This document shows, piece after piece, positions 7,639 through 17,094 of a stretch of DNA of 64,000 bases. This stretch comes from Akkermansiaceae bacterium. GTDB taxonomy: Bacteria; Verrucomicrobiota; Verrucomicrobiia; Verrucomicrobiales; Akkermansiaceae. The stretch is taken from contig JAPKDJ010000001.1 in the NCBI GenBank assembly GCA_026421245.1, forward strand, positions 1-64,000, in the 5' to 3' direction. How positions within the stretch are numbered: the stretch's first letter is position 1; every line of letters begins with the position of its first letter. Position numbers and translations under genes: made by a program. Below the pieces are notes generated by a model. It was not told the DNA's origin. It saw only the letters and a list, made by a program, of their open reading frames with translations, and searched no databases.

Positions 7639-9887
7639 TCGGCTTTGAGGAGCTGAATGGCGTCGATGTGGAGATTGCCCGGGGCCTGTGAAGTGATGGT
7701 GAGTTCGCCGGGGAGGACATCAACAAATTCGAAAGTGCCGAGGGAGGTGTAGGTTTTTTGAGCCGGGATTTTGGTTTGATCAAGGGTGAGCGTTTCCCTG
7801 CCCTTGGCGTGAGTGAGAGTGAACTCGGCTGCGGTGGTGCGGTTTTGGTGATTGAGCCAGTGAACGCGAACTTCGTATTTCCCGGAGTTTTTGATACGCA
7901 TGTTGTAGATTGCGGAGGCAGGGTGCGGGGCATATTGGTAGCCGAGACCGTGGTGGGGATTGAGGCCGGCGCCCGTTCGCCATTTTCCGGTCAGCTTGGC
8001 TTTAGTGTCATCGACAACGATGCCCTTGAGATTGATGATGTTTTGTTTGGCGGGTTTGACGCGAAGTCCTTCCTCGGGAATTGGAGGAATGGTGAGGGGC
8101 GCGTCTATGGAAGCGCGGCGCGCGCGGCCGGGTTGAATCATGAGATCGATGAGGATAGGGAGGTAGTTTTCATAGACACCGCGCGGGGTGGTATTTTGGA
8201 TGGTGGCAATCCAAGCGGCCTTGCCGACCACTTCTCCCATCATGCCGCAGGTGCGCATGACACGTGTGGTGCCGAGAGCCCGCCGGTCGACCGAGATGCA
8301 GCGCCCGGCCATGAAGAGGTTTTCGATATTGTTGGAGTAGAAACAGCGGTAGGGAATATTGTAGCCGGTCTTGCGGTCGACCTTTCGATCATGAACAGCG
8401 ATGGCGATGAATGGATTTTCTTTGGCTGCGCCCTTCACAAATTCCTTTTTGGGGTAATGGAGGTCAATGGACCATGTGGTGGGGACACTGGCATCGGGAA
8501 ATACCTTTTTCGCGGCGATGTCGTCGCCAGTGAGGATGACGTCCCCTTCAAGGCGACGAGATTCGCGATTTCCACCGATGTAGGCCATCCACATGAGTTT
8601 GGTGTTGGACTCGGACTGTTTGATGTGGGTGAAGGCACCGAAGTTTGCGCGGAGATTCCAATCGCGGATTTGCTCGAGCTCATCAATGGGGTGCTTGTCG
8701 TAGCCGCCTTCCCAGAACCACTCGGCCTTTTTGAACTTTTCGTAGGGACCCCGGGAACCGTGGAGAGACGGGTATTCGCCTTTAGCGAGGGGGAGGGTCC
8801 AGGGAGTTTTTGGCCAATCGACTTTCTCGCCGGTGTCTTTTGTAGACCACATGTTGGACATGCCCATATGGCCTTTTTCGGCCATCATGAATTTGGCGCC
8901 GGCTTGCGCTCCGATCGTTCCGTGACCGGTGGCATCACAAAAGAGGTTGCCTTCGATTCGGATGAAACTTCCAGAAGTGGTGTCGACGGCATCGACCGAC
9001 TCGACACGATTGTTTTTTGCGTTCGTGCGGAAGGCAAAGTGGTTGAGGTAGAGGTCAATATGGTCCTCGGCGCGGACGACTTTTTCCTTCAGGTCATCGA
9101 CGAACTCGCGAATGAGTCCGGGGGAGTCACGTGAGAAGTCGGAGAACTCGTTTACGATTTCGCCGAGGTGGGGGAATTTTCCAAGTTGGGTGCCACCCAT
9201 GGCCCAAACCTGAACTTCAGACGAGCCGTTTCCGCCGAGGACAGCCCGATCGTGAATGAGTGCGACCTTGAGGCCGTGTCGGGCGGCGGAGAGGGCAGCG
9301 CCGATGCCAGAATAACCGCCTCCTACAACGACGAGATCGTAGTCACCCTTGACCGGGGGAACGGCGGGGAGGCTGAGCTTTTGGCGGCGAAAATTGAAGA
9401 GGGCTTGCCCGTCATTGGGTGGTGCCTCTTTGGCATCCTTGGTGAAGTAGAGGGCGTCGCAACGACCGTTGAAGCCGGTGAGATCGTGAAGTTTGAGGGT
9501 AGTTTTCGGTGTGGGGATCTCGATTGTGCCTCCATTTTGCCAGTGCCATTGGGCACCCTTGGTTCCGAAGGTGGTGGAGGCGGGGTTTTCGTTGATGCTG
9601 ACTTTGAATTTCCCCGGAGAACCGGGAGCATTCCATTTAGCGACCCAATCTTTCGTACGGACGTGGAGATGGTAGGTGCCGACTGACGGGAAAGTCACCT
9701 CGGTGGAAGCGTCGGCGACGGGTGTGCCGAGTCCGTGGGCCATGAGGTAGGCCGAGCCCATGTTGAGGATGAACTGGGAGTCGACTGACCATCCGCCACG
9801 ATCAGCGAAGGCTTCGGCTTCGACGAAGAGCGAGTCAGAGGCGTGAAGGGACGAGGTGAGGAGGATGGTTAGGAAAGCTCGCTTCAT
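7635..9887 (-). CDS. Secreted FAD-dependent oxidoreductase with flanking carbohydrate-binding-like domains
   Basis: 750 residues from the ATG at 9887; the longer frame to 9917 needs a TTG and would bury the signal peptide (MKRAFLTILLTSSLHASDS). Residues 20-150 form a beta-rich module, then the dinucleotide site 'DLVVVGGGYSGIGAA' (GGGYSG at 189-194) and 'VLGGNGSSEV' identify an FAD_oxidored (PF12831-type) domain. The C-terminal about 120 residues ('GKYEVRVHWL..', '..IDAIQLLKAE') resemble golvesin/xanthan-lyase type binding domains. The substrate is probably a glycan or other extracellular compound, by inference. It overlaps the NosR-like gene by four bases and is divergent from avtA. Confidence 0.85.
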   Translation of the reverse strand: MKRAFLTILLTSSLHASDSLFVEAEAFADRGGWSVDSQFILNMGSAYLMAHGLGTPVADASTEVTFPSVGTYHLHVRTKDWVAKWNAPGSPGKFKVSINENPASTTFGTKGAQWHWQNGGTIEIPTPKTTLKLHDLTGFNGRCDALYFTKDAKEAPPNDGQALFNFRRQKLSLPAVPPVKGDYDLVVVGGGYSGIGAALSAARHGLKVALIHDRAVLGGNGSSEVQVWAMGGTQLGKFPHLGEIVNEFSDFSRDSPGLIREFVDDLKEKVVRAEDHIDLYLNHFAFRTNAKNNRVESVDAVDTTSGSFIRIEGNLFCDATGHGTIGAQAGAKFMMAEKGHMGMSNMWSTKDTGEKVDWPKTPWTLPLAKGEYPSLHGSRGPYEKFKKAEWFWEGGYDKHPIDELEQIRDWNLRANFGAFTHIKQSESNTKLMWMAYIGGNRESRRLEGDVILTGDDIAAKKVFPDASVPTTWSIDLHYPKKEFVKGAAKENPFIAIAVHDRKVDRKTGYNIPYRCFYSNNIENLFMAGRCISVDRRALGTTRVMRTCGMMGEVVGKAAWIATIQNTTPRGVYENYLPILIDLMIQPGRARRASIDAPLTIPPIPEEGLRVKPAKQNIINLKGIVVDDTKAKLTGKWRTGAGLNPHHGLGYQYAPHPASAIYNMRIKNSGKYEVRVHWLNHQNRTTAAEFTLTHAKGRETLTLDQTKIPAQKTYTSLGTFEFVDVLPGELTITSQAPGNLHIDAIQLLKAE

Positions 9888-9979
9888 GGGTGGGAGGATA
9901 CGAGAGAAGTTTGACAAGTTTTGCGTTAAAGTGGAGAGATTTCAGTGACAAGTGGGGAAAGGGGACTTTTGATTCGTTC

Positions 9980-11257
9980 ATGAGCTGGGACCTGTCGATG
10001 TTTGGAAAAAACCTGTGCGAGGGGAGCGGGATCGGGGAACTGATGGATGATCTTGGCGAAGCCTTGGCTGGCGGAGGAGGCGTGAAGATGTTGGGAGGGG
10101 GGCAACCGGCTCATATTCCCGAGATGGATGCGGTCTGGCGAAAGCGGATGGAGGAAATCATGGCAGAGCCGGGGGGGCTGGAGAAAATGTTGGGGAACTA
10201 TGACGTGCCGGCGGGGAATGAGTCTTTTCGGATGGCTTTGGCGGATCTATTTCGGAAGGAGTTTGGCTGGGAGGTGACCCATGAAAATTTTGCGGTGACG
10301 ATGGGTGGGCAGACCGCATTCTTTTTCCTCTTCAATGCCTTGGCCGGGAGATTCGCGGATGGATCCAGGAAAAAGATTCTTCTGCCATTGCTGCCGGAAT
10401 ACATCGGATACGCAAATCAGTCGGTAGGAGCGGACTTCTTCGAAGCGATCCCGGCGTTGATTGAGAAGACGGGGCCGCATGAGTTTAAGTATCGGGTGGA
10501 CTTTGAAGCGGTTGATCCAGGTGATGATATCGCGGCGATCTGCGTTTCCCGTCCCACGAATCCATCGGGGAATGTGCTCACTGATGGAGAGATTGAGAAG
10601 CTGCGGAAAATTGCGCGGGCGAAGGGGATTCCTTTGATTGTTGACAATGCCTACGGGGCTCCGTTTCCCAATCTCATCTTTTCCGAAGTGACTCCGGTTT
10701 GGGATGAGGAAATGATTTTGACTTTGAGCCTTTCCAAGGTCGGATTGCCGGGAACGAGAACCGGGATCGTGGTGGCGAGTAAGGAGGTGTGTCGACAGGT
10801 GTCGTCAATGACGTCGATCGTGGGGCTGGCGAATGCCAACGTGGGACAGGAAATTTTACGACCTCTGGTGGAGAGCGGGGAAATTTTAAAGCTCAGCAAG
10901 GAGGTGGTGAAACCGTTTTATGAAGAGCGGTCACGGATGGCGCAGGAGTGGTTTGCGCGGGAGTTTAAGAAGTCGGTGCCGTATTACATTCACCGGAGTG
11001 AGGGGGCGCTCTTCCTGTGGTTGTGGTTTGAGGATTTTGCGATCACGGCGCGTGAACTTTACGAGCGGTTGAAGAAGCGCGGGGTGTTGGTGGTTCCGAG
11101 CGAGTATTTCTTTTTCGGGCTGTCGGAGGATGTCGATTGGAAGCACACACGGGAATGTATCCGGGTGAGTTACACGATGGATGCCGAGACGGTGGAATTC
11201 GGAATCAAAGTGATCGCGGATGAGGTGAATAGAGTATACTCGGGGGAAGGAGGATGA
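9980..11257 (+). CDS. avtA: Valine--pyruvate aminotransferase
   Basis: 425 residues from the ATG at 9980; an earlier ATG at 9890 would add 30 residues unlike the family and overlap the divergent promoter region. The N-terminus 'MFGKNLCEGSGIGELMDDLGEAL' lines up with AvtA, which is 417 residues in E. coli. The PLP lysine is in 'LSLSKVGLPGTRTG' (K253), with 'SRPTNPSGN' and 'VDNAYGAPFP' as further fold-type I blocks. The enzyme exchanges the amino group between alanine and 2-ketoisovalerate, giving valine. It stands alone on this strand, separated from the FAD oxidoreductase gene by a divergent intergenic region of about 90 bases. Confidence 0.92.
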   Translation: MSWDLSMFGKNLCEGSGIGELMDDLGEALAGGGGVKMLGGGQPAHIPEMDAVWRKRMEEIMAEPGGLEKMLGNYDVPAGNESFRMALADLFRKEFGWEVTHENFAVTMGGQTAFFFLFNALAGRFADGSRKKILLPLLPEYIGYANQSVGADFFEAIPALIEKTGPHEFKYRVDFEAVDPGDDIAAICVSRPTNPSGNVLTDGEIEKLRKIARAKGIPLIVDNAYGAPFPNLIFSEVTPVWDEEMILTLSLSKVGLPGTRTGIVVASKEVCRQVSSMTSIVGLANANVGQEILRPLVESGEILKLSKEVVKPFYEERSRMAQEWFAREFKKSVPYYIHRSEGALFLWLWFEDFAITARELYERLKKRGVLVVPSEYFFFGLSEDVDWKHTRECIRVSYTMDAETVEFGIKVIADEVNRVYSGEGG

Positions 11258-11347
11258 AGAAAAGCTAAGGCAGAGTGTTCTTTGAACATGTTCTGAAAAA
11301 AACGGATCCCCCGAAATTCACAAAAGGCAATTATTTAAGCGACTCCA

Positions 11348-11797
11348 TTAATTGTTCGCCGATGAGTTTTTTTGATTTCCAAGATCGATCTTGGAAAGAG
11401 CTTTCTTTTCTTCTTCGGTTAGGGGGAATCGCCACTTCTCAACCAAGATGGAAGCGAGGTCTTTTTTATGGCGAGAGAAGCGGAGCATTACCCTCGACAT
11501 TGCGGTGCATGCGGGGAGTTTTTCCGGTGAACTTGAGGTAAGGTAGCCCAGCCTTTATCGAGGTTGCCGATAAATTTGGTCATGACCTTGGGGTCGAAAA
11601 AATCGGTGATGGGGGGGGATGTGATGTTCTCACCCACCCATGGAAACAGGGGGGGTATCAACTTTCTTCGGCTTCCAACGGTCCGGGTAGAAAGCGAGCT
11701 TTGAGTAATCGAGACCGTCGCCTGCTTTGATTTCAGCGGAGGTGAAACGACAAAGGGATGTTAGGGTGCAGAGGCCGATTTCAAAAGGTCGAATCAT
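11348..11797 (-). pseudogene. Multiply frameshifted gene of unknown family
   Basis: Reading the minus strand from an ATG at 11797 gives a convincing protein that keeps changing frame. It begins MIRPFEIGLC and continues 'LDYSKLAFYPDRWKPKKVD', then shifts at a run of seven C (11649-11655) into 'LFPWVGENITSPP' and 'FFDPKVMTKFIGNLDKGW'. It shifts again near 'TGKTPRMHRNVEGN' and a third time into 'HKKDLASILVEKWRFPLTEE', ending at TAA 11348. The joined product would be about 150 residues. I do not recognise the family. It lies 38 bases downstream of the AsmA-like gene on the same strand. At least three shifts are needed, so true decay is more likely than one sequencing slip. Confidence 0.7.
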
Positions 11798-11835
11798 GCC
11801 GGATCACACGAAATTTGGCGGGCAAAAATATCAGT

Positions 11836-14331
11836 TCATTCAGGGACGACTTTGGCCTTACCTGCTTTCTGAATTTGGAAAAGCGGGTCGGCGTTTCCTT
11901 TGGACGGGCGGGTGAAAGGAGAGCTTCGCCAGTTGGGGGTTTTGTAGAGTCCGGTGCCGCGAAATTGAAAGATCCCTTTCAGTGGATGGAGTGGGAGGGT
12001 AAGGATCCCCAAGAGGCCGCGGGCATTAATGCGCACGGTCATGTCCATCTTTTCGGTCTCTAGATCGATCCAGCCATCGCCAGTGAGGACAATGCTTGTA
12101 GAGACGGCGACCAAGTCCTTGGTTTGCAAGACACCATTAAGCACTGCAAAAGTGAATGAAGCATCTTTGGCCCGTTGGTAGCCCATACGTTTGTCACCGA
12201 GGACCCCAGCGATGATCGGGGATAGCGGTCCGAGGACAGGAAGCGAGACAAGGTTGCCTTGGCGGATTCCAACGAGACCATCGGCGTTGAATTTTCGAAC
12301 ACCCCCGGCGATTCCCTGGAAGTCAATGTTGCCCGTGAGGCTTCCTTTTTCTTCGTCTTTAAATTTGTAGGCTTTCGAGATGAGGGGGAAGGATAGGTTA
12401 TCCCATTTCATGGAGCCGCGGTAGCCTGTCTGTCTCCCAGGAGTGACATCAAAGAGAAGCGAGCCGCTGACCGTTCCCCCGAGAGTGGTGCAGGAGAGGT
12501 CCTTGACGGTGATGTTTGTTCCGCGAACGTCAACGTCGGCATTGAAGTCTTGAAGAGGGAGATCGGATCCGAGGAAGGGGAAGTCGGTTTGTCCTTCCGT
12601 GCGGATAGCAACACTAAAGACCGTTTGATCCCGGTCCTCCTCACGACCAGCGAAGCTTCCGTTGAGGGTAAGATTGGGGGGGGTGTGAAAGCGGTAGTTT
12701 TCTTCAAGGTGTTTTGCCACGGGAGGTGCGAAAGCTCTGACAATGGGAGTGGGCCAAACTTTGCCTCGGAGATTACGGATGGTGGTCAAACGGGTGGTGG
12801 TGTCGTAGAAAACACGGTCGGCGTAGACTTCTTCTGATGAAGCTCCCTTGAATCGGAGGCGGGCCGGTTCGTTTTCGTCGTTCAGGTGGGCTTTAATTTG
12901 AGAGAATTCGGCCTGACCGGGAATGAAGTTATAATCGCAGGCGAGATGGTGAAGTCTGGTTCCTTTGTAAAGGAAGTTACTAAGATGGAGCTTTCCGGCT
13001 GCGGACCAATCGGTGAGGTCTGTGTGATTGAGCGAACCAACGACATCGAGGGCGACGATGGAGTTTTCAGAAAACTCAAGATTCCGAACGAATTGGTCGA
13101 GTCCTCGATTGGGCTTGATGAACGGGGCAAAAGCTTCAATCGGAAGGGTGGAACGGACGTCAAAGCGAGCGAGGTCGTCTTGCATCACTAGGTTGCCGTT
13201 CAATTGGCCTTTGCGGTGTTTTACTTCCAGTTCACGGAGGTAAAGGTCACCATCGTGCCAGGAGAATTCAGAGGTCAAACCCTCGAAAGGAGTCTGGAGA
13301 AATTGAAATTTACCAATAGTTCCATGTCCGGTAGCGCGGACGGAAAAGGAATGGGATTCGGGGGCGGAGAAAGTACCTTTTAGCTTTAGACGTGGCGGGG
13401 CATCGAGAGTGAGGTTTTTTAAAACGATTTTGTCGAAGCCGCTTTTCAAAAAGTCTTGAAGCTGGAGATCCGAGTCAAGATCGAAGCGCCCCTCGCGGCG
13501 AATGAGATTCCAATCAACCTGACCAGAGGCCGAACCACTGCGGTCTACGAGAAGGATTTCATCGAGAGTCACCAATTGAGATTGTAGGTCGCCGGAGACC
13601 ATCAGCTCGTCCAGTTGGTAATCATTTCGGCTGAGCTTGCTCGCTTGTAGCTTGAAGGTGGTGTTGAGCCGTTCAGGGTGGTTGAGATCTCCTTTTATCC
13701 GAAAGCTTAGTTCGGGAGGGCTGTCAGATGGGATGGACCAAAGAGCCAATTCATCGAGAACAAGACTAAGCACATGGTTGGACTGAAGGTTTTCTCCCTG
13801 ACTGGGGTCGAGATCTTCTCTTTTTAGTTTTGAGAGCTTCAGGTCGGCAGAGAGGTTGACGCGGATTCCTTCGATTAATCCGGTAGCATCCTTGACGGTG
13901 GCGCGGCCGCTTTCGGTGATGATAAGGCTCCCGTCGATTTCGCTGGCGGTGACCATGCGGCCGTCTTTATCAACTGGGATTCGCGCGGTTCCGTTAGTGA
14001 TACCGATGTTGAGGAGCTTGAATTCCCCCCTGAGAGCCTTCGTCTTGTCGAGATCGAGAGTGACTTCGCCTGCTTCTAGGAGAGGGATTAGATCGCCGTC
14101 GCTTTCGTAAAACGAAACATCCCTGGCAATCAGTCCACGTTGGAGGTCGAAGCGGAGGCTCTCAAAGGAAAGGTGGACGCCGCGATCCGTCAATTCATTG
14201 CGGAGCCAGTCACCATAGCGACCGGGGAAACCAACTTGATTGAGATAGACGAGGATACCGACGACCGCAAAGAGAGTCACCGTCACGGTCAGGGTGACGA
14301 CGGTTTTGGCAATACGATAGGTGTGAATCAT
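11836..14331 (-). CDS. AsmA-like large envelope protein
   Basis: 831 residues from the ATG at 14331 (the listed-longer form needs a TTG three bases earlier). One N-terminal membrane helix (about 8-31) anchors a long periplasmic body of repeating beta strands. The final third has the AsmA C-terminal pattern: 'FNADGLVGIRQGNLVSLP', 'GPLSPIIAGVLG', 'LTGDGWIDLETEKMDMTVRI' and 'PLKGIFQFRGTG'. Proteins of this type (AsmA, TamB, YhdP) form long hydrophobic grooves thought to carry phospholipid between the membranes. It is 42 bases downstream of the MoxR ATPase gene, with a decayed gene following. Confidence 0.8.
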   Translation of the reverse strand: MIHTYRIAKTVVTLTVTVTLFAVVGILVYLNQVGFPGRYGDWLRNELTDRGVHLSFESLRFDLQRGLIARDVSFYESDGDLIPLLEAGEVTLDLDKTKALRGEFKLLNIGITNGTARIPVDKDGRMVTASEIDGSLIITESGRATVKDATGLIEGIRVNLSADLKLSKLKREDLDPSQGENLQSNHVLSLVLDELALWSIPSDSPPELSFRIKGDLNHPERLNTTFKLQASKLSRNDYQLDELMVSGDLQSQLVTLDEILLVDRSGSASGQVDWNLIRREGRFDLDSDLQLQDFLKSGFDKIVLKNLTLDAPPRLKLKGTFSAPESHSFSVRATGHGTIGKFQFLQTPFEGLTSEFSWHDGDLYLRELEVKHRKGQLNGNLVMQDDLARFDVRSTLPIEAFAPFIKPNRGLDQFVRNLEFSENSIVALDVVGSLNHTDLTDWSAAGKLHLSNFLYKGTRLHHLACDYNFIPGQAEFSQIKAHLNDENEPARLRFKGASSEEVYADRVFYDTTTRLTTIRNLRGKVWPTPIVRAFAPPVAKHLEENYRFHTPPNLTLNGSFAGREEDRDQTVFSVAIRTEGQTDFPFLGSDLPLQDFNADVDVRGTNITVKDLSCTTLGGTVSGSLLFDVTPGRQTGYRGSMKWDNLSFPLISKAYKFKDEEKGSLTGNIDFQGIAGGVRKFNADGLVGIRQGNLVSLPVLGPLSPIIAGVLGDKRMGYQRAKDASFTFAVLNGVLQTKDLVAVSTSIVLTGDGWIDLETEKMDMTVRINARGLLGILTLPLHPLKGIFQFRGTGLYKTPNWRSSPFTRPSKGNADPLFQIQKAGKAKVVPE

Positions 14332-14373
14332 CAAGAGGAGTTTGCAATCGATCTCACAGATCCAAAAGATGAA

Positions 14374-15276
14374 TCAGGGGACGGGAGTTTGCTCAAGAGC
14401 AGCGGAGAGAAGGTGATCGGCGTCTGGGGTGTCCTCAGAAAGGAGGCGATGGCGGAGGACGTGCGGGAAGATTTTTTGGACGTGATCCGGGAGGACGGCG
14501 GTTTGATCGTCGAGGAGGGCAGCAGCTTGCGAAGCGCGCTGGAGAGCGAGCGTGGCGCGGGTGGAGACGGCATGATCCTGCCCTATGATGGATCGAACAG
14601 CCTGGCAAAGTTCGAGAAGGTAGCGCTGCAGGGTGTCGGAGACGGAAATATGGCTCGCTTTCTTTTGAAGTTCGCGGAGTTGGTCGAGACTCATGACTGG
14701 TGAAAGGGCAGGAGTGGAGATTTTCTCAGAGTGGTAGCGAAGAATTTTGAGCTGGGTCTGATCATCCGGAAGACTCATGGGGATGGAGAGGATGAAGCGG
14801 TCCAACTGGGGCTCCGGGAGGGGAAAGGTGCCGGTCGAAGACGTGTCATTTTGAGTGGCAACAACGAGGAAGGGATCGGGGAGCTCGCGTGTTGTGCCAT
14901 CAATTGTCACCTGCCGTTCGTTCATGGCTTCGAGAAGTGATGATTGGGTGCGGGGAGAAGCACGGTTGATCTCATCAGCCAGAAGGAGGTTGGCGAAGAC
15001 GGGGCCGGCGATGAATTCAAATTCACCATTTTGCGGACGGTAGAGTTGGTAACCGAGGATGTCGGAAGGGAGGAGATCGGGTGTGAATTGCACGCGCCGG
15101 AAGGTGCCGCTCAGCGATGTTGACAGGGTGTGTGCGAGGGTTGTCTTTCCGATGCCTGGAGGGCCGGTGACGAGGGCATGTCCTCTGGCAAGGAGAGCGG
15201 TGAGGAGAAGATCAACTGCTTCATCCGAACCAAGAACGGTGGAGAGGAGCTGTTGGCGAAGAGCTTGAAGGGGCAT
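14374..15276 (-). CDS. MoxR-family AAA+ ATPase
   Basis: 301 residues from the ATG at 15276, four bases after the TAA of the upstream gene; the frame is open to 15333 but the added residues are not family-like. Walker A is GPPGIGKTT, Walker B is LLADEINRA, sensor 1 is VVATQND, and 'GTFPLPEPQLDRF' is the arginine-finger region typical of MoxR. These ATPases act as chaperones for partner proteins, usually a DUF58 and a von Willebrand A protein coded alongside. Neither partner is here: the neighbours are a TIGR03943 permease subunit and an AsmA-like protein, an unusual setting. Confidence 0.9.
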   Translation of the reverse strand: MPLQALRQQLLSTVLGSDEAVDLLLTALLARGHALVTGPPGIGKTTLAHTLSTSLSGTFRRVQFTPDLLPSDILGYQLYRPQNGEFEFIAGPVFANLLLADEINRASPRTQSSLLEAMNERQVTIDGTTRELPDPFLVVATQNDTSSTGTFPLPEPQLDRFILSIPMSLPDDQTQLKILRYHSEKISTPALSPVMSLDQLRELQKKASHISVSDTLQRYLLELCQAVRSIIGQDHAVSTRATLALQRASQAAALLDDQTAVLPDHVQKIFPHVLRHRLLSEDTPDADHLLSAALEQTPVP

Positions 15277-15280
15277 GAGA

Positions 15281-16156
15281 TTATTGGCGGAGCCGAAATT
15301 CGGAGTAAGGTTCTTCCGCTTGGACAACCTCACGAACTTTGAGGAGGGGAAGCACGGTTCCGTTTACGGTTTCGAAGGTGAGGATGCCCCCTGCCTTCAC
15401 CCAGTCTTCGGACTTGGGTCTGGTGGATCTTTCGGGGAATTGCAGCGAGACCCCGACGACTTGCAGGTCGGCCGCGCAGCAGGTGATGATTGAACGAAAG
15501 ACCCGCATGCGGTCCCCAGCTTCATTGTTGATTTTCTCTGGTGCGATGCGTCCTTCCAATTCGACTGGAAGACCATCGAAGATGTCTTGAATCTCGCGAT
15601 CGCCAGCGGCGTAGTAGGCTGTGATCATGCGGAGCTCGAATTCTCCGTGTTGGTTCTTAGAAACGCGTTTTTCGAGGTCCTCGCGAGTGAAAGGGGGGAT
15701 GTCGCCGGCGTTGGTCAGGGAAGGCGTCTCGTAAAGTCCTTTCTTGGAGAGACCTTGATTGGAGAGTTTGTCTCTGGTGTGAGACATCGCCAAAGTGAGT
15801 GGGATGATGGTGAGAAGGATCGTGACGAGCGGGCCGTGTCCTTCTTCATGATGATGATCGCCTGATTCACAGTCCTCGTGCTCGTGGGGATGGGCGGGAT
15901 CATCTTCATGGTGATCGTGGGCGCAGTCCGCGTCATGGTCGTGGTTGTTAATTTCGGGGTGACTGTCTTTTTTGGGTTGGGGATTAATGATAGAGTAGAC
16001 TCCGAGGATGATCATGCCAATGCCTCCGAATAAGATGAAGTGGTGGAAATCGGCGGCGAGGTAGTCCTTCACCCGGGTCGAGTGATAGAAGTAGATGAGG
16101 ATGGCACCCCATGAAGTGGCTAGGAGACCAAAGAGTCGAGTGTGGAGAGCGGTCAT
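15281..16156 (-). CDS. TIGR03943-family putative permease subunit with His-rich loop
   Basis: A 291-residue membrane protein. Two or three N-terminal helices (about 8-24, 38-56) are followed by a loop of roughly residues 65-108 packed with His, Asp, Glu and Cys (for example HDHDADCAHDHHEDD), which suggests metal binding. A further helix (112-124) leads to a soluble C-terminal domain with the family's CCAAD signature. TIGR03943/DUF1980 proteins are found with DUF318 permeases, as here, where the two genes overlap by four bases (ATGA). Together they probably move or sense a metal ion; which one is not visible. Confidence 0.85.
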   Translation of the reverse strand: MTALHTRLFGLLATSWGAILIYFYHSTRVKDYLAADFHHFILFGGIGMIILGVYSIINPQPKKDSHPEINNHDHDADCAHDHHEDDPAHPHEHEDCESGDHHHEEGHGPLVTILLTIIPLTLAMSHTRDKLSNQGLSKKGLYETPSLTNAGDIPPFTREDLEKRVSKNQHGEFELRMITAYYAAGDREIQDIFDGLPVELEGRIAPEKINNEAGDRMRVFRSIITCCAADLQVVGVSLQFPERSTRPKSEDWVKAGGILTFETVNGTVLPLLKVREVVQAEEPYSEFRLRQ

Positions 16157-17094
16157 GGGGCAAGAGGGATTTCAGATTGTTGGGTCATCCACATCGGAAG
16201 GATCTTCATTTCAAAGAGAAGGCTGAGCGCTCCGGTGAGGATGAAAATGGCCACGAAGAGGAAGGCGATAAACTTCCACTTAAAGACGGTGGAGTAGAGG
16301 AAGACGAGCTTGGCGTCCATCATGGGTCCGAAAACCATGAAGGCGAGCTTGGGTCCGTATTTGAAGTTCGCAAAATTTGCGGCGATGAAGGCATCCGAGG
16401 TTGAGCAGAGGCTGAGGACGAAGGCGAGAATCATCATGCCGGCACTTCCGAGAATTGAATTGTCCGCGAGGTTTTTCCAAAACTCATCGGTCGGATCAAT
16501 GACTGTGGTTTTAAGAATGGCGGTGAGAACGACCCCGATGCAGAAGTAGAGGCCCACGTCCATGAGATCGCGCAGCGAATTGTTCAGTGCGGAGCTGAGG
16601 GTTCGGGGATGATTGTGCTCGTGACCATCTTCTGCTTTAGCGGATGCCTTCAGGAAGAAATCATGGGAAATACGAGCTGCGATCAGGGCGATGATCACGG
16701 CGATGAGGTATCCCATCGTGAGTCGGGAGAACATGATCTCGGATGAGTTGTTGAATGCCTTGTAAGTGCTGATTGCGGTGACGGGATTAAAGATCGGAGC
16801 AGCCAGCATATAGGCAAGGGCACAGGAGACAGGGAGGCCGTTTTTAACGAGTCGGCGGATCACGGGAACCACGGCGCATTCGCAGACCGGGAAAATGGCC
16901 CCTAGAAGGCCGCTTAGGAGAATGGCGAGAGTGTTGTTTTTAGGGAGGATTTTTTCGAAGGTCCCACGTGGGAGATACGTGCCGAGAAATCCGCTCACCA
17001 GAGTGCCGAGGAAGATAAAAGGGAGACCTTCCAAGAAGATGGAAAGGAACTCATACGAGCCATCGGCGAGTTGGTCCTTTGTTTGATCAGTCAC
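16153..17094 (-). CDS. DUF318 / ArsP-type permease
   Basis: A 313-residue integral membrane protein with about eight helices. The signature 'FPVCECAVVPVIRRLVKNGLP' region and the following 'AYMLAAPIFNPVT' identify the PF03773 permease family, whose paired cysteines (CEC) lie in a membrane segment. A cytoplasmic loop contains 'EDGHEHNHP'. The start is a GTG at 17094. It is the first gene of a minus-strand run with its TIGR03943 partner, MoxR and the AsmA-like gene. Family members export arsenicals or act as metal transport components; the His-rich partner favours a divalent metal, by inference. Confidence 0.87.
   Translation of the reverse strand: MTDQTKDQLADGSYEFLSIFLEGLPFIFLGTLVSGFLGTYLPRGTFEKILPKNNTLAILLSGLLGAIFPVCECAVVPVIRRLVKNGLPVSCALAYMLAAPIFNPVTAISTYKAFNNSSEIMFSRLTMGYLIAVIIALIAARISHDFFLKASAKAEDGHEHNHPRTLSSALNNSLRDLMDVGLYFCIGVVLTAILKTTVIDPTDEFWKNLADNSILGSAGMMILAFVLSLCSTSDAFIAANFANFKYGPKLAFMVFGPMMDAKLVFLYSTVFKWKFIAFLFVAIFILTGALSLLFEMKILPMWMTQQSEIPLAP

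Noticed and set aside
7758-9134. A 458-codon plus-strand open frame
   Set aside because: It is fully antisense to the FAD oxidoreductase gene, has no family motifs, and its composition mirrors the codon bias of the real gene.
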